Part shown: positions 1-9,121 of the stretch, piece after piece
Position numbering within the stretch: position 1 is the stretch's first letter
Layout: the number at the start of each line of letters is the position of its first letter
Assembly: GCA_023375785.1 (NCBI GenBank)
Contig: SZWC01004667.1
Coordinates: 115,755 to 144,564, forward strand
Direction: 5' to 3'
Length of the DNA: 28,810 bases
Origin: Penium margaritaceum
Taxonomy: Eukaryota; Streptophyta; Zygnematophyceae; Desmidiales; Peniaceae
Notes under the pieces: model-generated
The model's input: only the letters and a program-made list of their open reading frames with translations
Databases searched by the model: none
What the model was told of the DNA's origin: nothing
Position numbers and translations under genes: made by a program

Positions 1-295
1 CAGTCCATGGAAGAAAATGTCCCGCCCAGGGCAATGCCTTAGATAGCCTTTGCCGTCCTGCTATAGCCCACTGACCCTAGCTGACATGGCTTCCTACTAG
101 GGGTCCCCCCCTTCTTCAGCTCTTGTTGTGTCTAGGGGTGGGCGGAGGTACAGTTCCTCCAATCTATGTTCTGCAGTCCATGGAAGAAAATGTCCCGCCC
201 AGGGCAATGCCTTAGATAGCTTTTGCCGTCCTGCTATAGCCCACCGACCCTAGCTGACATGGCTTCCTACTAGGGGTCCCCCCCTTCTTCAGCTC
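1..295. repeat. Direct repeat, two 122-bp copies with 173-bp period
   Basis: Positions 1-122 and 174-295 are nearly identical; I count two substitutions (near 48 and 75 of the first copy). They are separated by a 51-bp spacer, so the period is 173 bp. The first copy touches the window edge, so the array may continue to the left. Neither copy has a convincing reading frame. It could be the end of a tandem satellite or a duplicated piece of an unrecognised LTR. Confidence 0.9.
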
Positions 296-470
296 CTACG
301 GTCAGATCTTGCAACTTTCAGGCCCAAAAGAGAGCTCTGGTGCCATGAGAATCTTGTTGAGAATCCAATGAGACTAACGACAGTTTGTTTGGTTAATTGC
401 GGTGCCCGCTAACTCCAAAAGCCTAGGGTGACAAGAAGTTTTTTCTATAAGTATGTGAGTAACAGGATTC
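296..470. other. Non-coding stretch, nothing recognised
   Basis: This joins the direct repeat to the hairpin cluster. I see no long reading frame, no similarity to the LTRs elsewhere in the window and no RNA gene. Confidence 0.5.
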
Positions 471-609
471 CCCCTGTTGCCGGGTGAGACTCGATAGTCA
501 AGTCTCACCCATCAGCCGGTGAGCGACGCTTGCCGGCGCTCAACAGGGTGCAAGGGCAAGCTTGCCCTGTGCCCACAAAAAGGTTCGATGACTTCGCACC
601 TGCGAAGTC
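471..609. repeat. Cluster of perfect inverted repeats (multi-stem structure)
   Basis: An outer 8-bp stem pairs 472-479 (CCCTGTTG) with 541-548 (CAACAGGG). It encloses a 10-bp perfect hairpin (482-491 with 501-510) and a 5-bp GC stem (515-519 with 533-537). Just downstream lie a 14-bp perfect palindrome at 554-567 and a 9-bp perfect hairpin (590-598 with 601-609). Together they form a branched fold followed by two hairpins in about 140 bp. No coding frame crosses it. The function is unknown: it may be a structured transcript or the terminal structure of an unrecognised element. Confidence 0.75.
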
Positions 610-1139
610 AGAAGTTCGCCTGTCTAGGTCAGATGTTAGGAAGCCTACAGTAGACCTACAAAACATGCAAGTTATGCTCTAATCTAGGTCTCGCAACACA
701 GTGAGCACACTATGTCACATGGTTCTCAAGGACAAAACTAGATTTTCCAGGCAAGGGTCAACGGCCGGCGGAGAACGTGAGACAAGAAGGTGGCGCCGCC
801 ACTTGATAGGCTTGGCGAACGCGTGTCTCCGTGATCAGTGTGGATCACCACCAACCACTGAATGCTCATGCACTGCACACCCAAGGAAACATGTGCACGA
901 ATACATATAGAGGGTCATCAGTCAAACCCAAGCACCAGGTTCCAGCATCATCAAACTGAGGGGCGTCCAAAGGGCACCTAAGGCAGCTTAGAAGGTTATT
1001 GGAGCTCCTACGCCTTGGGAAAGGCGCTTTGCTGCTAGAATTAGTGCTTGAGGGTTTTCCAGCAAGCGGCCCTCATGCTATCTTAACATTGAGTGGAAGA
1101 AACACAATGATGCATATCGGAGCTCGTAGTGTGGGATAT
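610..1139. other. Non-coding stretch, nothing recognised
   Basis: The short open frame at 701-910 has no recognisable motif or domain. I see no promoter, RNA gene or repeat boundary. The right part may belong to the old LTR recognised from about 1140 onward, but the similarity there is too weak to claim. Confidence 0.5.
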
Positions 1140-1390
1140 GGTTAACCAAGTTACGCATTCTTTGGTTCTTTGAAAAGCTTGTGAGTAGCCCTGTAACTTT
1201 GATGATGTGGTCCATTGCAAAATACTCAACCAAATTTGATCCCCAGGTCTTTGTATTTGTGTTTTTTTCTGAAATCAGTCAGAACTCTTCTCACATATCG
1301 TGAGGCAACCAACAAGCTAACGCTTCATCTCAGGTCATTGCCCAAACAAGCCGAGAACATGGGACCGCTGTCAGGGCACGTTGGAACGCG
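1140..1390 (+). mobile_element. Diverged LTR fragment related to the 5' LTR of element C
   Basis: This stretch is collinear with 19059-19310, in the LTR before element C. Matched anchor points in the same order are the 'ggttaaccaagttacgca' block, an AAGCT box followed by an AGTAGCCCT block, the 'cgtgaggcaaccaacaagct' block and the final 'cacgttgga'. Identity by eye is roughly 60-70 percent with small gaps. No Gag or Pol sequence is attached, so it is a solo or truncated LTR relic. The exact ends cannot be fixed. Confidence 0.6.
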
Positions 1391-1720
1391 ATTTCCAAAA
1401 CCCAGCAACCTGCAAAGTCACACCCCTTCTTTGATTACTTCGCCAATGATAATGTTCTCTGATCTGATACTAGATGTGGCCTACTAATCCTGCTTTGTGA
1501 TGCACCATGAGACTGCGACACCAACAAGATGCAACAAGTAGCCATTGTGGGGTTCCACAAGTCCAAAATTCTACCGAAAAACCTTAGTTTTCTATAAGAG
1601 ACACAATGAAAGGATTCCGACCTCCCTTTTCCATGGAAAGTGAGGATTTTGTTCCACATTGTTTGCAATGAAGAGTTGTGCTTAGCCGCCTTCCCGGGCA
1701 ATGGCTACGAATCAGCTATT
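1391..1720. other. Non-coding stretch, nothing recognised
   Basis: This lies between two decayed LTR fragments. Short frames exist on both strands but show no protein motif. It may be the tail of the older LTR or its flank. Confidence 0.4.
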
Positions 1721-2100
1721 TGATGGATGTGAGGGTGCCAGAAAGCAAGAAAAAAACACGTTGCTTGATAAAATCCTCAAAAACCATGAATGCACAAGGG
1801 ATTTTTCACAGTTCTCATAGCATTCAATGGAACTTAAGTTTTTTCCCCTTTAAGCGATACCTTCCCAAGATTTGGAGATCTTGGGTCCAATCAGGTGACG
1901 ACACCACCACTGCTAACAAGGAATGCAACCAAGATCATTGGCCATGGAGGCTGAGAGCGGCCTGCAAGGGTAAGAGGAAGCAGCCATACCACCACACCAA
2001 GATTTTCTACGCCAGTAGAATGGAAAGCTATGCTTTAGGTCTGGGAATCCCATGCCCGAGGCTCTAGAGGCTAGGAATCCTTCGTTCAAGGTCTTCATGC
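1721..2100 (+). mobile_element. Diverged LTR fragment of the element A family
   Basis: The sequence from 1721 begins TGATGGATGTGAGGGTGCC, which corresponds to the start of the element A LTR at 9122 (TGTTGGATATGGGGTGC). It stays collinear through the 'gataaaatcctca' block, the 'ggaacttaa' block and the 'attggccatggaggctgagagcgg' block, matching 'attggccagggaggtttggagcgg' of the LTR at 2502-3147. The far end fades after about 2100. The 129-residue open frame at 1678-2067 lies over this LTR and is not a gene. Confidence 0.7.
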
Positions 2101-2496
2101 AAGATGAAGTCAGAGTCCGAGGGCTGTAGTTGCCAAGGGCTAGCAGGCTGTCAATGAAGTTAACAAGCGTGGCCCAGATGGGTAGGGCGTGTTTGGATTA
2201 TCCAAGGAGCTACATGTTTTTGGCTATTCTAATGATATGAAACCTATCTAAACGGGACCTTCGTGGGCTTTCTGTTTGGTATCTCTATGCCCCTAGAAAG
2301 GATGTTAAGCACGTGCAACTACATTTCAAAAGAATGATGAATTTCATCCTTCACAAAAGGGGTCTCATGCTCAAAATTCTGTGTAATTTGGTAGTAACTG
2401 CCAAAAGTAATCAGATGCAATGTGAAATTGTATAGCGGGCTAAAGAACCCCGTTTTGCATTAAATACGTGAAAACAAACACAAACACTCAGCATTT
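2101..2496. other. Non-coding flank of element A
   Basis: No coding or RNA gene is visible. Part may be the faded end of the LTR fragment that starts at 1721. It ends at the target-site duplication of element A. Confidence 0.45.
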
Positions 2497-2501
2497 AAAG
2501 A

Positions 2502-3147
2502 AGTTGGAAATGGGGTGCCAAAAAGTGACCAAAGTAGGCTGCTCGATAAAAATCATCAGGTTAAAAGGTAAATAGAGGATGTTTTGCTGGTTCTGTAGAA
2601 CTTTACGGAACTCAATTCGGAGTCCGTTTGAAGGAGATATGGATTTTCAAGGTCTAGTGGCAATGGGCTCAGTTCAAGTGATGGCTCCTACACTACTAGC
2701 ACCAATGACGGCCACAATTATTGGCCAGGGAGGTTTGGAGCGGTCTGCAAGGTAGAAAGGTAGTAGGAAGACCTTTGGGGAGCTTCAAAGAAGGTCCCCA
2801 CCAAGATTATTGGTTGTGCACATGGAAGCAATGGTAATTCTCTTGTGTGAGAGTGTGACTGCCGCTCATCCTGCTAGGCTAGGAGCGTACTAGGAGGTAA
2901 ACTTTGACAGAGTGGTTCTTCCAGCTCCATGTACCAAATGAGGCGTAATTGGGCTTGTTAGAAAGCTGTGCTAATGTAATTTCTCATCCATGAGTCAAAC
3001 CAGCCATTCACAGTCTCTACACAACTTCACACGCTTCCGTATTTTTTTCTCTGCAGCCTACAACTTGTCTCTCACATACAATTGGTCTTGCCTAGCGGCT
3101 CTTGGTGAGCTTGACCACCTCTCTGAGGGCTGCCTTTCATTGCATCA
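2502..3147 (+). repeat. 5' LTR of element A
   Basis: 646 bp, the same length as the 3' LTR. The first base has changed, so it starts AG instead of the TG seen at 9122; it ends CA. It contains a 'cttgttagaaagct' box also found in the other LTRs of the window. A primer site follows within two bases. The LTR would supply promoter and polyadenylation signals, but I could not place a TATA box with confidence. Confidence 0.92.
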
Positions 3148-3148
3148 C

Positions 3149-3160
3149 TGTTATCAGAGC
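3149..3160 (+). other. Primer binding site, tRNA-iMet type
   Basis: TGTTATCAGAGC lies one base after the 5' LTR. It matches the usual plant Copia primer site TGGTATCAGAGC, complementary to the 3' end of initiator methionine tRNA, at 11 of 12 positions. It is where minus-strand DNA synthesis would begin. Confidence 0.85.
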
Positions 3161-3246
3161 TAGAATAGGGCCCTGCCTCATCCTTTAGGCATTCATTGTA
3201 TGGTGTTGTGTGACAGATTCGCTTTGGGACTGAACGTTGCACTACC

Positions 3247-4121
3247 ATGGCGACATTCGCTACTGTGGTGGCCGGCGTCAACATCGCCAAGTTCAAAGGC
3301 AAGAACTTCTTCAACTGGAGCAACAACATGAAGATGATGCTGATGGAGAAGGGACTCTGAAGCCATGTGAGTGAGAAGGAACCAGCTCAGTCCTCTCTCT
3401 CACCTAGTAAGGCCCGTACCCACCGCGAGAAGCGTGACCGCGCCCTCGCAACCATCTACCTCTACCTCGCCGAACGGAAGCAACTCCTCATCCGTGGCAT
3501 CCTCAACCCAAGGAGGTTTGGAAGAAATTTGAGTCCACTTATGCATCCAAGTCAACCCTCATGAACATGCAGCTACGTCGTTGCTTTCACACTGTGAAGA
3601 TGGATGAGTCCAGATCCATGATTGATTACATCAACATGGTGAAGTCTCTTTCCGACCAACTTTCTGCTATTGAGGACCCTATCGAGGATTGTATGCTCAT
3701 GCCAACCATCCTCTCTGGCCTTCCTAGTTGCTACACTCCTCTCGTTGTTGCCCTGGACCAGTGTGGCGACAAGCTGTCCCTCAACGATGTGGAGGAGAAC
3801 CTGTTGTTTGAGGAGGAGCGGCGCAAGGGAGAGGATAGCGGAAGTGGACTGGGCGTCGCTCTTATCACCAACTCTGGTTATGGGGGCAGTGCTGCACCAA
3901 CCAGGAGCAACGGCGGAGGAGGGAAGGAGAAGGGGAACTGCCACTACTGCAAGAAGCCGGTGCATTGGACGCGTGAATGCCGGAAGAAGAAGGCGGACCT
4001 TTTGGCTGGAGGGAAAGCGCGAAAGCAGTCTGACGGTTCCGCAAATGCAGCAGATTGGGAGAGTGGAATCCTGACAACCATCCGGGTCGTGCACGTCTCC
4101 AAAAACACCACCTTATTCTAG
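3247..4121 (+). pseudogene. gag: Gag of element A, broken
   Basis: Gag forms the particle that packages retrotransposon RNA. The ATG at 3247 opens a Copia-type N-terminus (alanine/valine-rich start, then a KFKGKNFFNWSNNMKMML stretch). An in-frame TGA at 3358 and a frame change near 3505 break it. It resumes around 3540 with the typical 'MIDYINMVKSLSDQL' region. The zinc knuckle CHYCKKPVHWTREC (about 3940-3981) keeps the CX2CX4HX4C ligands, but the usual Gly before His is replaced by Val. A TAG at 4119-4121 lies just before the protease. There is no termination-reinitiation design visible; the stops look like decay. Family assignment is firm; function is lost. Confidence 0.88.
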
Positions 4122-4480
4122 TCCGACCCAGGGACCTCGCCGCACATGGCGTGTCACTGGGAGTGGTTCGTTGTCTATACCGTCATTGGGCCTCGTCAGG
4201 TGTACATGGGGGACAACTATGTGCAAATGGCGGTTGGGAAGGGTGAGATTTTGTTTTGTGTTTCCGTTGAAGGCAAGCACATGGAACTTCATGTGAAGGG
4301 GGTGCTCCATGTTCTGGGGCTGGCAGCTCCTTCTGTCTCCTCTCTGTCTCATCTCTCATCTTCGAAGGCATGCAGGTTCGCTTTGAGAATGGTGGCTACA
4401 CCATCTCTGCATGTGCAGGCCGTTTTCCTGCGAAAGTACACAAGGAGGACGGACTCTACCGTCTCTATGTACCATGAAAA
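4122..4480 (+). pseudogene. Aspartic protease region of element A, active site altered
   Basis: In Copia elements a small aspartic protease cuts the polyprotein at a D-S/T-G site followed by a GA-xSHM-type segment. Here the segment reads SDPGTSPHMACH from 4122, so the catalytic triplet is DPG instead of DSG. The fold can be followed through 'VYMGDNYVQMAVGKGEI' and 'VKGVLHVLGLAA'. The frame then changes near 4340 and again near 4470, where an in-frame TGA (4475-4477) interrupts the middle frame. Even without the frameshifts the active-site substitution would be expected to inactivate it. Confidence 0.8.
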
Positions 4481-5782
4481 AGGAAGCCGACTCAGCATTG
4501 GCGGTGAGAGTAAAAAAACGCGACATTGGCCTGTGGCACCGCCAGCTTGGTCACCTCGGCTTTGGCGCCATCATCTCCATGCAGCAGATGGTCCGCGGCC
4601 TGGAGTTTAAGGGGGTGAAGCAGCCCGGTGTATCGGCTTGTGGCAGTTGCATTGAAGGGAAGCACGTCTGCACTGAATTCTCCGGGGAAGGGAAGGGGGC
4701 GGCTGAGCTTCTCTCACTTGTTCACTCTGATTTGTGTTATCCCATGTCATCTCAGTCCTTGTCCAACAAGTTGTACTTTGTCACATTCATTGATGACAAG
4801 TCACGGAAGACATGGGTGTCCTTCTTGGCTGAAAAGGATGAGTGCTTTGATGCTTTCAAGGTGTGGATTGCTGCTACATAGAATGAGAGTGGCAGGTGGT
4901 TGGAGGTGCTTCAAACGGACGGTGGAGGAGAGTACTTCTCCAATGACTTCCGCATCTTCCTCAAGCGTCATGGAATCAGGCACGAGGTCACCCCACCTGG
5001 AATGCCGCAACTGAACGGCTTGGATGAACGTGGGAACCGCACGCTCATGGATCGTGTTCGGAGCATGCTCCAAGATGCGGAGCTCCCACCAATCTTTTGG
5101 GCGGAAGCTGTCAACAGTGCCGTGCACCTGAAAAACCAATGTCACACGCGCGCCGTACCACTCATGACACCGGAGGAGGCTTGGACGGGACGTAATCCAA
5201 CAGTGACGCACCTGGAAGCCGTTGGGTGTGGCACATTTGTGCACGTGCCCCCGGCAACCGCAACAAGCTGGACGCAAAGTCAGTGAAGGCGGCCTTCCTC
5301 GGCAACGACACTATGGGATATTGCCTCTACAACCTCGCTGCTCGCAAGATCATCCGCAGCCGTGACATGTTCTTTCAAGAGGATGTGAAGGGCTGGACTT
5401 GGAGCCCCACGTCTACAATTCCACTTCCTCCCACACTTGTACGAGAAGTGGGAGAAGAGCTGGTAGCAGAGGAGGGCGGTGCGCAAGACAGCGGTGATAG
5501 CGGCAATGACAAGGAGATGGACGGAACTGGGAAGGAGGAAGCAATGGAATCAGATGAAGAGGAGCACCAAAGCAATGCACAGCAGCTACCACAGAGGTCT
5601 GGACGCCACAACCATGGTGCAGATGGTCCTGTGGAGCCGTTGAGGAGATCCAAGCGCCTCACAAGAAAACAAAGGCCGCAGGAGGAGCTGACGATCCTGT
5701 GCACTTTCCCACAACCAACAGAGTCGTCAGACCTTGAGCTTCTCTTCCTCACAGTCACCAATGACACAACCACATTCATTTA
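4481..5782 (+). pseudogene. Integrase of element A, broken
   Basis: Integrase inserts the cDNA into the host genome. The pre-integrase zinc region shows LWHRQLGH followed by CGSC (HHCC pattern). The acidic core is intact in sequence: D in VHSDLCYP (4729), D in TDGGGEY (4918) and E in DERGNRT (5026), with 35 residues between the last two. A TAG at 4879-4881 falls between the first and second acidic residues, where a Gln is likely. The frame changes near 5250. The C-terminal part runs through 'FLGNDTMGYCLYNLAARK' into an acidic, low-complexity linker. It stops where the foreign insertion begins at 5783. Confidence 0.9.
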
Positions 5783-6416
5783 TGGTTAGTCACCTTTGAA
5801 AAATACACTCTTCATATAGTGTATGACCTCTTCAAATGTAAGCCTTTGGAAATTTCATGGTACCTTTGTGGAAGTTACGTCACAATTCACTTTACTACGT
5901 ATGTTCATACATGTTTGCATGTATTTGTATGCCTTAACATACGAAAGTTCTTGGAAGGCTGGTAATCAAAATGTAAAAACCCAACAAAGACCATGCTTTC
6001 TTTTTCTACAACTCCATTCACAGCTCCCTTACACAGACGTACATTTTCCCTTAGACCTTAAAGCTCCTACTCTTGTAAAGAATGAGAATGCCTATCCCTA
6101 GACGCGGAACTAGGAAGAGGCACAATCGACACCGTGTTACTTTCGAGGTTCAGGGTTTCATATTTTCTCTTTTCCGAGCTCCTGCTGGACCCCACAGTAG
6201 CGGGGCCCAACAGGTTCCCTTCAGTCGCAGAGGGGTATCTTGTATCCCCCACTCGAATCCCTCGCAAACCTTTTATCAATCGTCATATGTGTGGCAACAA
6301 ACAGTCGACGATTGTCAATCGTCATTTGTCATCTATGTATAGACAATTGAATCGTACATAGACAATCATTGATCGTCATAGATCAACGGTCGACGAGTGT
6401 TTTTTGACATCTTCTC

Positions 6417-6616
6417 AAAATACACTTTGTGTATTTTTCACGTGTCCGTTAGTTACACTTACCATAGACACTCCCCTAATACTCTTTCCCCTTGGGGGGG
6501 GGGGAGATCTCCGGCTTCCATGTTGCCCCCCCCCCCCCCAAAACAGGTAAAGTGTATTAGGAGAGTGTATACGATGTGTGTATCCAACGGACATATGAAA
6601 AATACACTAAGTGTAT
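6417..6616. repeat. Poly-G/poly-C foldback hairpin, copy 1
   Basis: The left arm 6417-6493 is the imperfect reverse complement of the right arm 6540-6616 (for example TACACTTTGTGTATTTTTCA against TGAAAAATACACTAAGTGTA). The apex is a run of 11 G (6494-6504), a 21-base loop and a run of 14 C (6526-6539), so the homopolymers pair with each other. This is MITE-like in form. The arms start CACTTTGTG inside a TA step, which suggests the unit could itself have been an inserted element. Confidence 0.85.
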
Positions 6617-6633
6617 AGTACACTTAGTGTATT
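6601..6633. repeat. Perfect 15-bp palindrome with 3-base spacer, copy 1
   Basis: 6601-6615 (AATACACTAAGTGTA) is the exact reverse complement of 6619-6633 (TACACTTAGTGTATT) around the spacer TAG. It is the head-to-head junction of the right arm of the foldback with the start of another left arm. Confidence 0.95.
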
Positions 6634-6888
6634 CAAGCAACGGTTGTGCAACACACAACCCAGCTACATAACCCCAACACACTCGTTGCTTTGGGGGGGA
6701 GGGGGGGGATGGGGCCCCGACTATGTGCTTACCGGTGTGTAATATGGTTTCCGCACGTATGGATGTCATCAAGTAGTCAACGGTTGTTGATCGTCGATTG
6801 TCATCTTTATACAGACGATTGAATTGTACATAGTCAATCGTCGATCGTCATAGATCTACGGTCGACGAGTGTTTTTTGACATCTTTGC

Positions 6889-7090
6889 AAAATACACTTT
6901 GCGTATTTTTCACGCGTCCGTCAGATACACTTACCATAGACACTCCCCCAATGCACTTTACCCTTCAGGGGGGTGGGGAGATTTCCGGCTCCCATGTTGC
7001 CCCCCTCTTCCCCCAAACAGGTAAAGTGTATTAGGAGAGTTTATATCATGTGTGTATCCGACTGACATGTGAAAAATACACTAAGTGTAT
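6889..7090. repeat. Poly-G/poly-C foldback hairpin, copy 2
   Basis: This has the same architecture as copy 1. The left arm 6889-6967 pairs with the right arm 7014-7090. The apex has an interrupted G run (6968-6979) and an interrupted C run (about 7000-7015). It diverges from copy 1 by point changes, several of them compensatory or G-T compatible in the stem. Confidence 0.82.
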
Positions 7091-7107
7091 AGTACACTTA
7101 GTGTATT
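7075..7107. repeat. Perfect 15-bp palindrome with 3-base spacer, copy 2
   Basis: 7075-7089 and 7093-7107 are the same 15-mers and spacer as at 6601-6633. They have stayed perfect although the flanking sequence has diverged between the two 472-bp units. Confidence 0.95.
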
Positions 7108-7540
7108 CAAGTAACGGTTGTGCAAAACACAACCCAGCTACACAACCCCAATACACTCGTCGCTTTGGGAGGGGGGGGGGGGGGGGGGGGAGATGCCGCC
7201 GACAGAGAAACACTACAACAATTATGAAAGTACGCTCGTTATGAAGCTTCATATATTTTGTATCCTACAGTTCTGAAAGTAAACACCCACTTTACAAAGG
7301 TAACCAATCAGAACATATGAAGACATATATACTTCTACTATACATCAAGACGGGAATATGATACATTTATTTTTCCCTAGCTAAATAACTACATTGAATT
7401 CCCAAGGCACAGGTATCATATACATAGCTTTCCAAGTGAACTGAATATGACTACCTCCCTAGAAAACTTCATGGAAATTTCCTTACAGTAGGTACCTAGT
7501 ACACTAAATGTGCTGTGCATAAAAAGCCCTCGATTAACCA

Positions 7541-9096
7541 TACCTCGCCACATTTGCTGAAGCCATGCAAAGCGCCAAGGCGGCAGATTGGCGTGCCACA
7601 GCAGATGAGGAGTATGGTGCGCTTATGACGAACGGCAACTGGATCCTTGAGGAAGCTCCACGTGGCAGCCGGGTGATAGGGTGTCAGTGGATCTTCAGGC
7701 GCAAGCGTGGTGCAGATGGTAAGGTACTCAGGTACAAAGCACGGTTGGTTGCAAAGGGATATGGGCAGACTGAGGGTGTGGATTACAATGAGACATTTGC
7801 ACCCATCGTAATGTTCCCATCCATCCAACAATCCTAGCTCTTGCTGCAACTATGGACTAGGAGGTGCACCAAATGGATGTGACGTGTGCATTTCTGAATG
7901 GTGACCTCAAGGAGAAGGTGTACATGGAGCAGCTGTAGGGGTATGTGGTAGAGGGAAAGGAGGATTTGGTGTGCAAGCTTGTGCAGGCTCTTTACGGCCT
8001 GAAGCAAACATGGCGAGCATGGTACCACAAGATGGTTGAGCAGCTGGCTGGGCTTGGCTTTGTGCGCAGTGAAGCTGACCATGCAGTTTATGGGCTCGTG
8101 CAAGAGGCAAGCCTGGTCATCATCTTGCTCCATGTTGATGATCTGGTCATTGCACCTGACTCCAATTCTCTTTTGGACAATGTAAAGCAGTCCCTTGCTG
8201 CAAAGTTAGACATGAAATACATGGGAGAGCTTAGCTACTACGTTAGCCTTCAGGTGAAGCGCGACCGAGAGCAGCTGACTTTGGACTTGTCGCAAAGCAC
8301 GTACGTGAGCGACATTGTCAAGTGCTTCAACATGACAGGAGAGCACAAGGTCGCAACACCACTGGAAGTGGGAGCGAAGCTAAGAATGATGCAGACTCCC
8401 TGCGGCATGCAAGAAAGCAGCCGCATGGAAGCAGTGTCGTACCAAGGAGGAGTTGGGAGCCTCATGTACGCAGCAGTCGGCACGCGCCTTGACGTAAGCC
8501 AAGCAGTGGGAGTGCTCAGCAAGTTTTGCACAAATCCAGGCGTACCGCATTGGGCGGCGGTCAAGGGCGTGCTGCGCTACTTTGACAATAGTAGCAGCCT
8601 TTGCCTCACCTTCAACGGCAACAACACCCCCATCCTCATCCGCTACAGCGACAGGGATTGGGGAGGTGACCTGGACACAAGGAGGTCGACCAGAGGGTTC
8701 GCGTTTGTACTCGAGGGAGGTGCAATCAGTTGGAGGATTAAGAAGCAAAAGTGTGTCACCCTCTCCTCCACCGAAGCTGCGTACATAGCCTTGAGTGAAG
8801 CAGCAAAGGAAGCCATGTAGTTGCGTGAGCTGCTAGCAAGCCTTGGACAGAAGCACACCACAGTGACTACAACCTGCTGTGACAACATGAGCGCCATTGC
8901 TCTGACCAAGAACACAGAGTTTCACGCCTGCACCAAGCACATTGACCTGCGATATCACTTCATTTGTAAACTCGTGGCAAAGCAGGTGGTACACATCAAG
9001 TTCTGCCCTTCAAGCATGATGCTGGCAGACTTCCTGACCAAGCCGCGGGCAGCGCATCGCTTTCAGCAGCTGAGGGGACAGTGTGGACTTGTGTGA
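7541..9096 (+). pseudogene. Reverse transcriptase and RNase H of element A, broken
   Basis: RT copies the RNA into DNA and RNase H removes the template. RT is recognised by 'NWILEEAPRGSRVIGCQWIF', 'YKARLVAKGYGQTEGVDYNETFAP', 'VHQMDV', 'LNGDLKE' and 'ALYGLKQ'. The active-site box at 8131-8142 reads HVDD instead of YVDD. A frame change lies near 7830. TAG codons are at 7858 (expected Trp), 7936 and 8818 (expected Trp). RNase H shows YSDRDWGGD, LSSTEAAYIAL and CDNMSAI; the second Glu of the usual EAEY is Ala. The region ends after LADFLTKP with a TGA at 9094-9096. The start at 7541 is the junction with the insertion. Confidence 0.92.
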
Positions 9097-9109
9097 TTTT
9101 AATTTTTGC

Positions 9110-9121
9110 AAAGTGGGAGAA
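9110..9121 (+). other. Polypurine tract of element A
   Basis: AAAGTGGGAGAA lies immediately before the 3' LTR. This purine run is where plus-strand DNA synthesis is primed in LTR retrotransposons. Confidence 0.85.

Larger units (their letters stand above)
6283..7226. repeat. Two tandem 472-bp units inside the TA-flanked element
   Basis: Unit one runs from about 6283 and unit two from about 6755; the landmark CGACGAGTGT recurs at 6391 and 6863, giving a 472-bp period. Each unit holds, in order, a region of short GTCGA/ATCGTC inverted motifs, a poly-G/poly-C foldback, a 33-bp palindrome, and a second left-arm-like stretch ending in a long G run (6691-6715 and 7167-7190). The copies differ by scattered substitutions and by homopolymer length. 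Confidence 0.85.
5783..7540. mobile_element. Nested DNA element with TA target duplication, non-autonomous
   Basis: The insert starts TGGTTAGTC and ends GATTAACCA, so its ends are inverted repeats, flanked by TA on both sides (5781-5782 and 7541-7542). The inverted similarity continues imperfectly for about 80 bp (shared 'TAGTGTA', 'TGTAAG' and 'GGAAATTTC' blocks). Removing the insert plus one TA puts the integrase-linker frame and the RT frame back in register, which independently fixes both ends. A TA duplication is the signature of Tc1/mariner and Stowaway-like elements. It holds no transposase; its centre is two tandem 472-bp units rich in foldback structures. Strand cannot be assigned. 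Confidence 0.82.

Noticed and set aside
590-627. Possible Helitron 3' end (hairpin followed by CTAG)
   Set aside because: The spacing is only roughly right, the base after CTAG is not T, and no matching 5' TC end was found.
4119-4121. TAG between Gag and protease as a programmed readthrough stop
   Set aside because: Related elements C and D have Gag and protease in one open frame without a stop here, and A has many other random stops.
6685-7190. G-rich arrays as telomeric or centromeric repeats
   Set aside because: They are homopolymer runs at ends of foldback arms, without a telomere-type unit.
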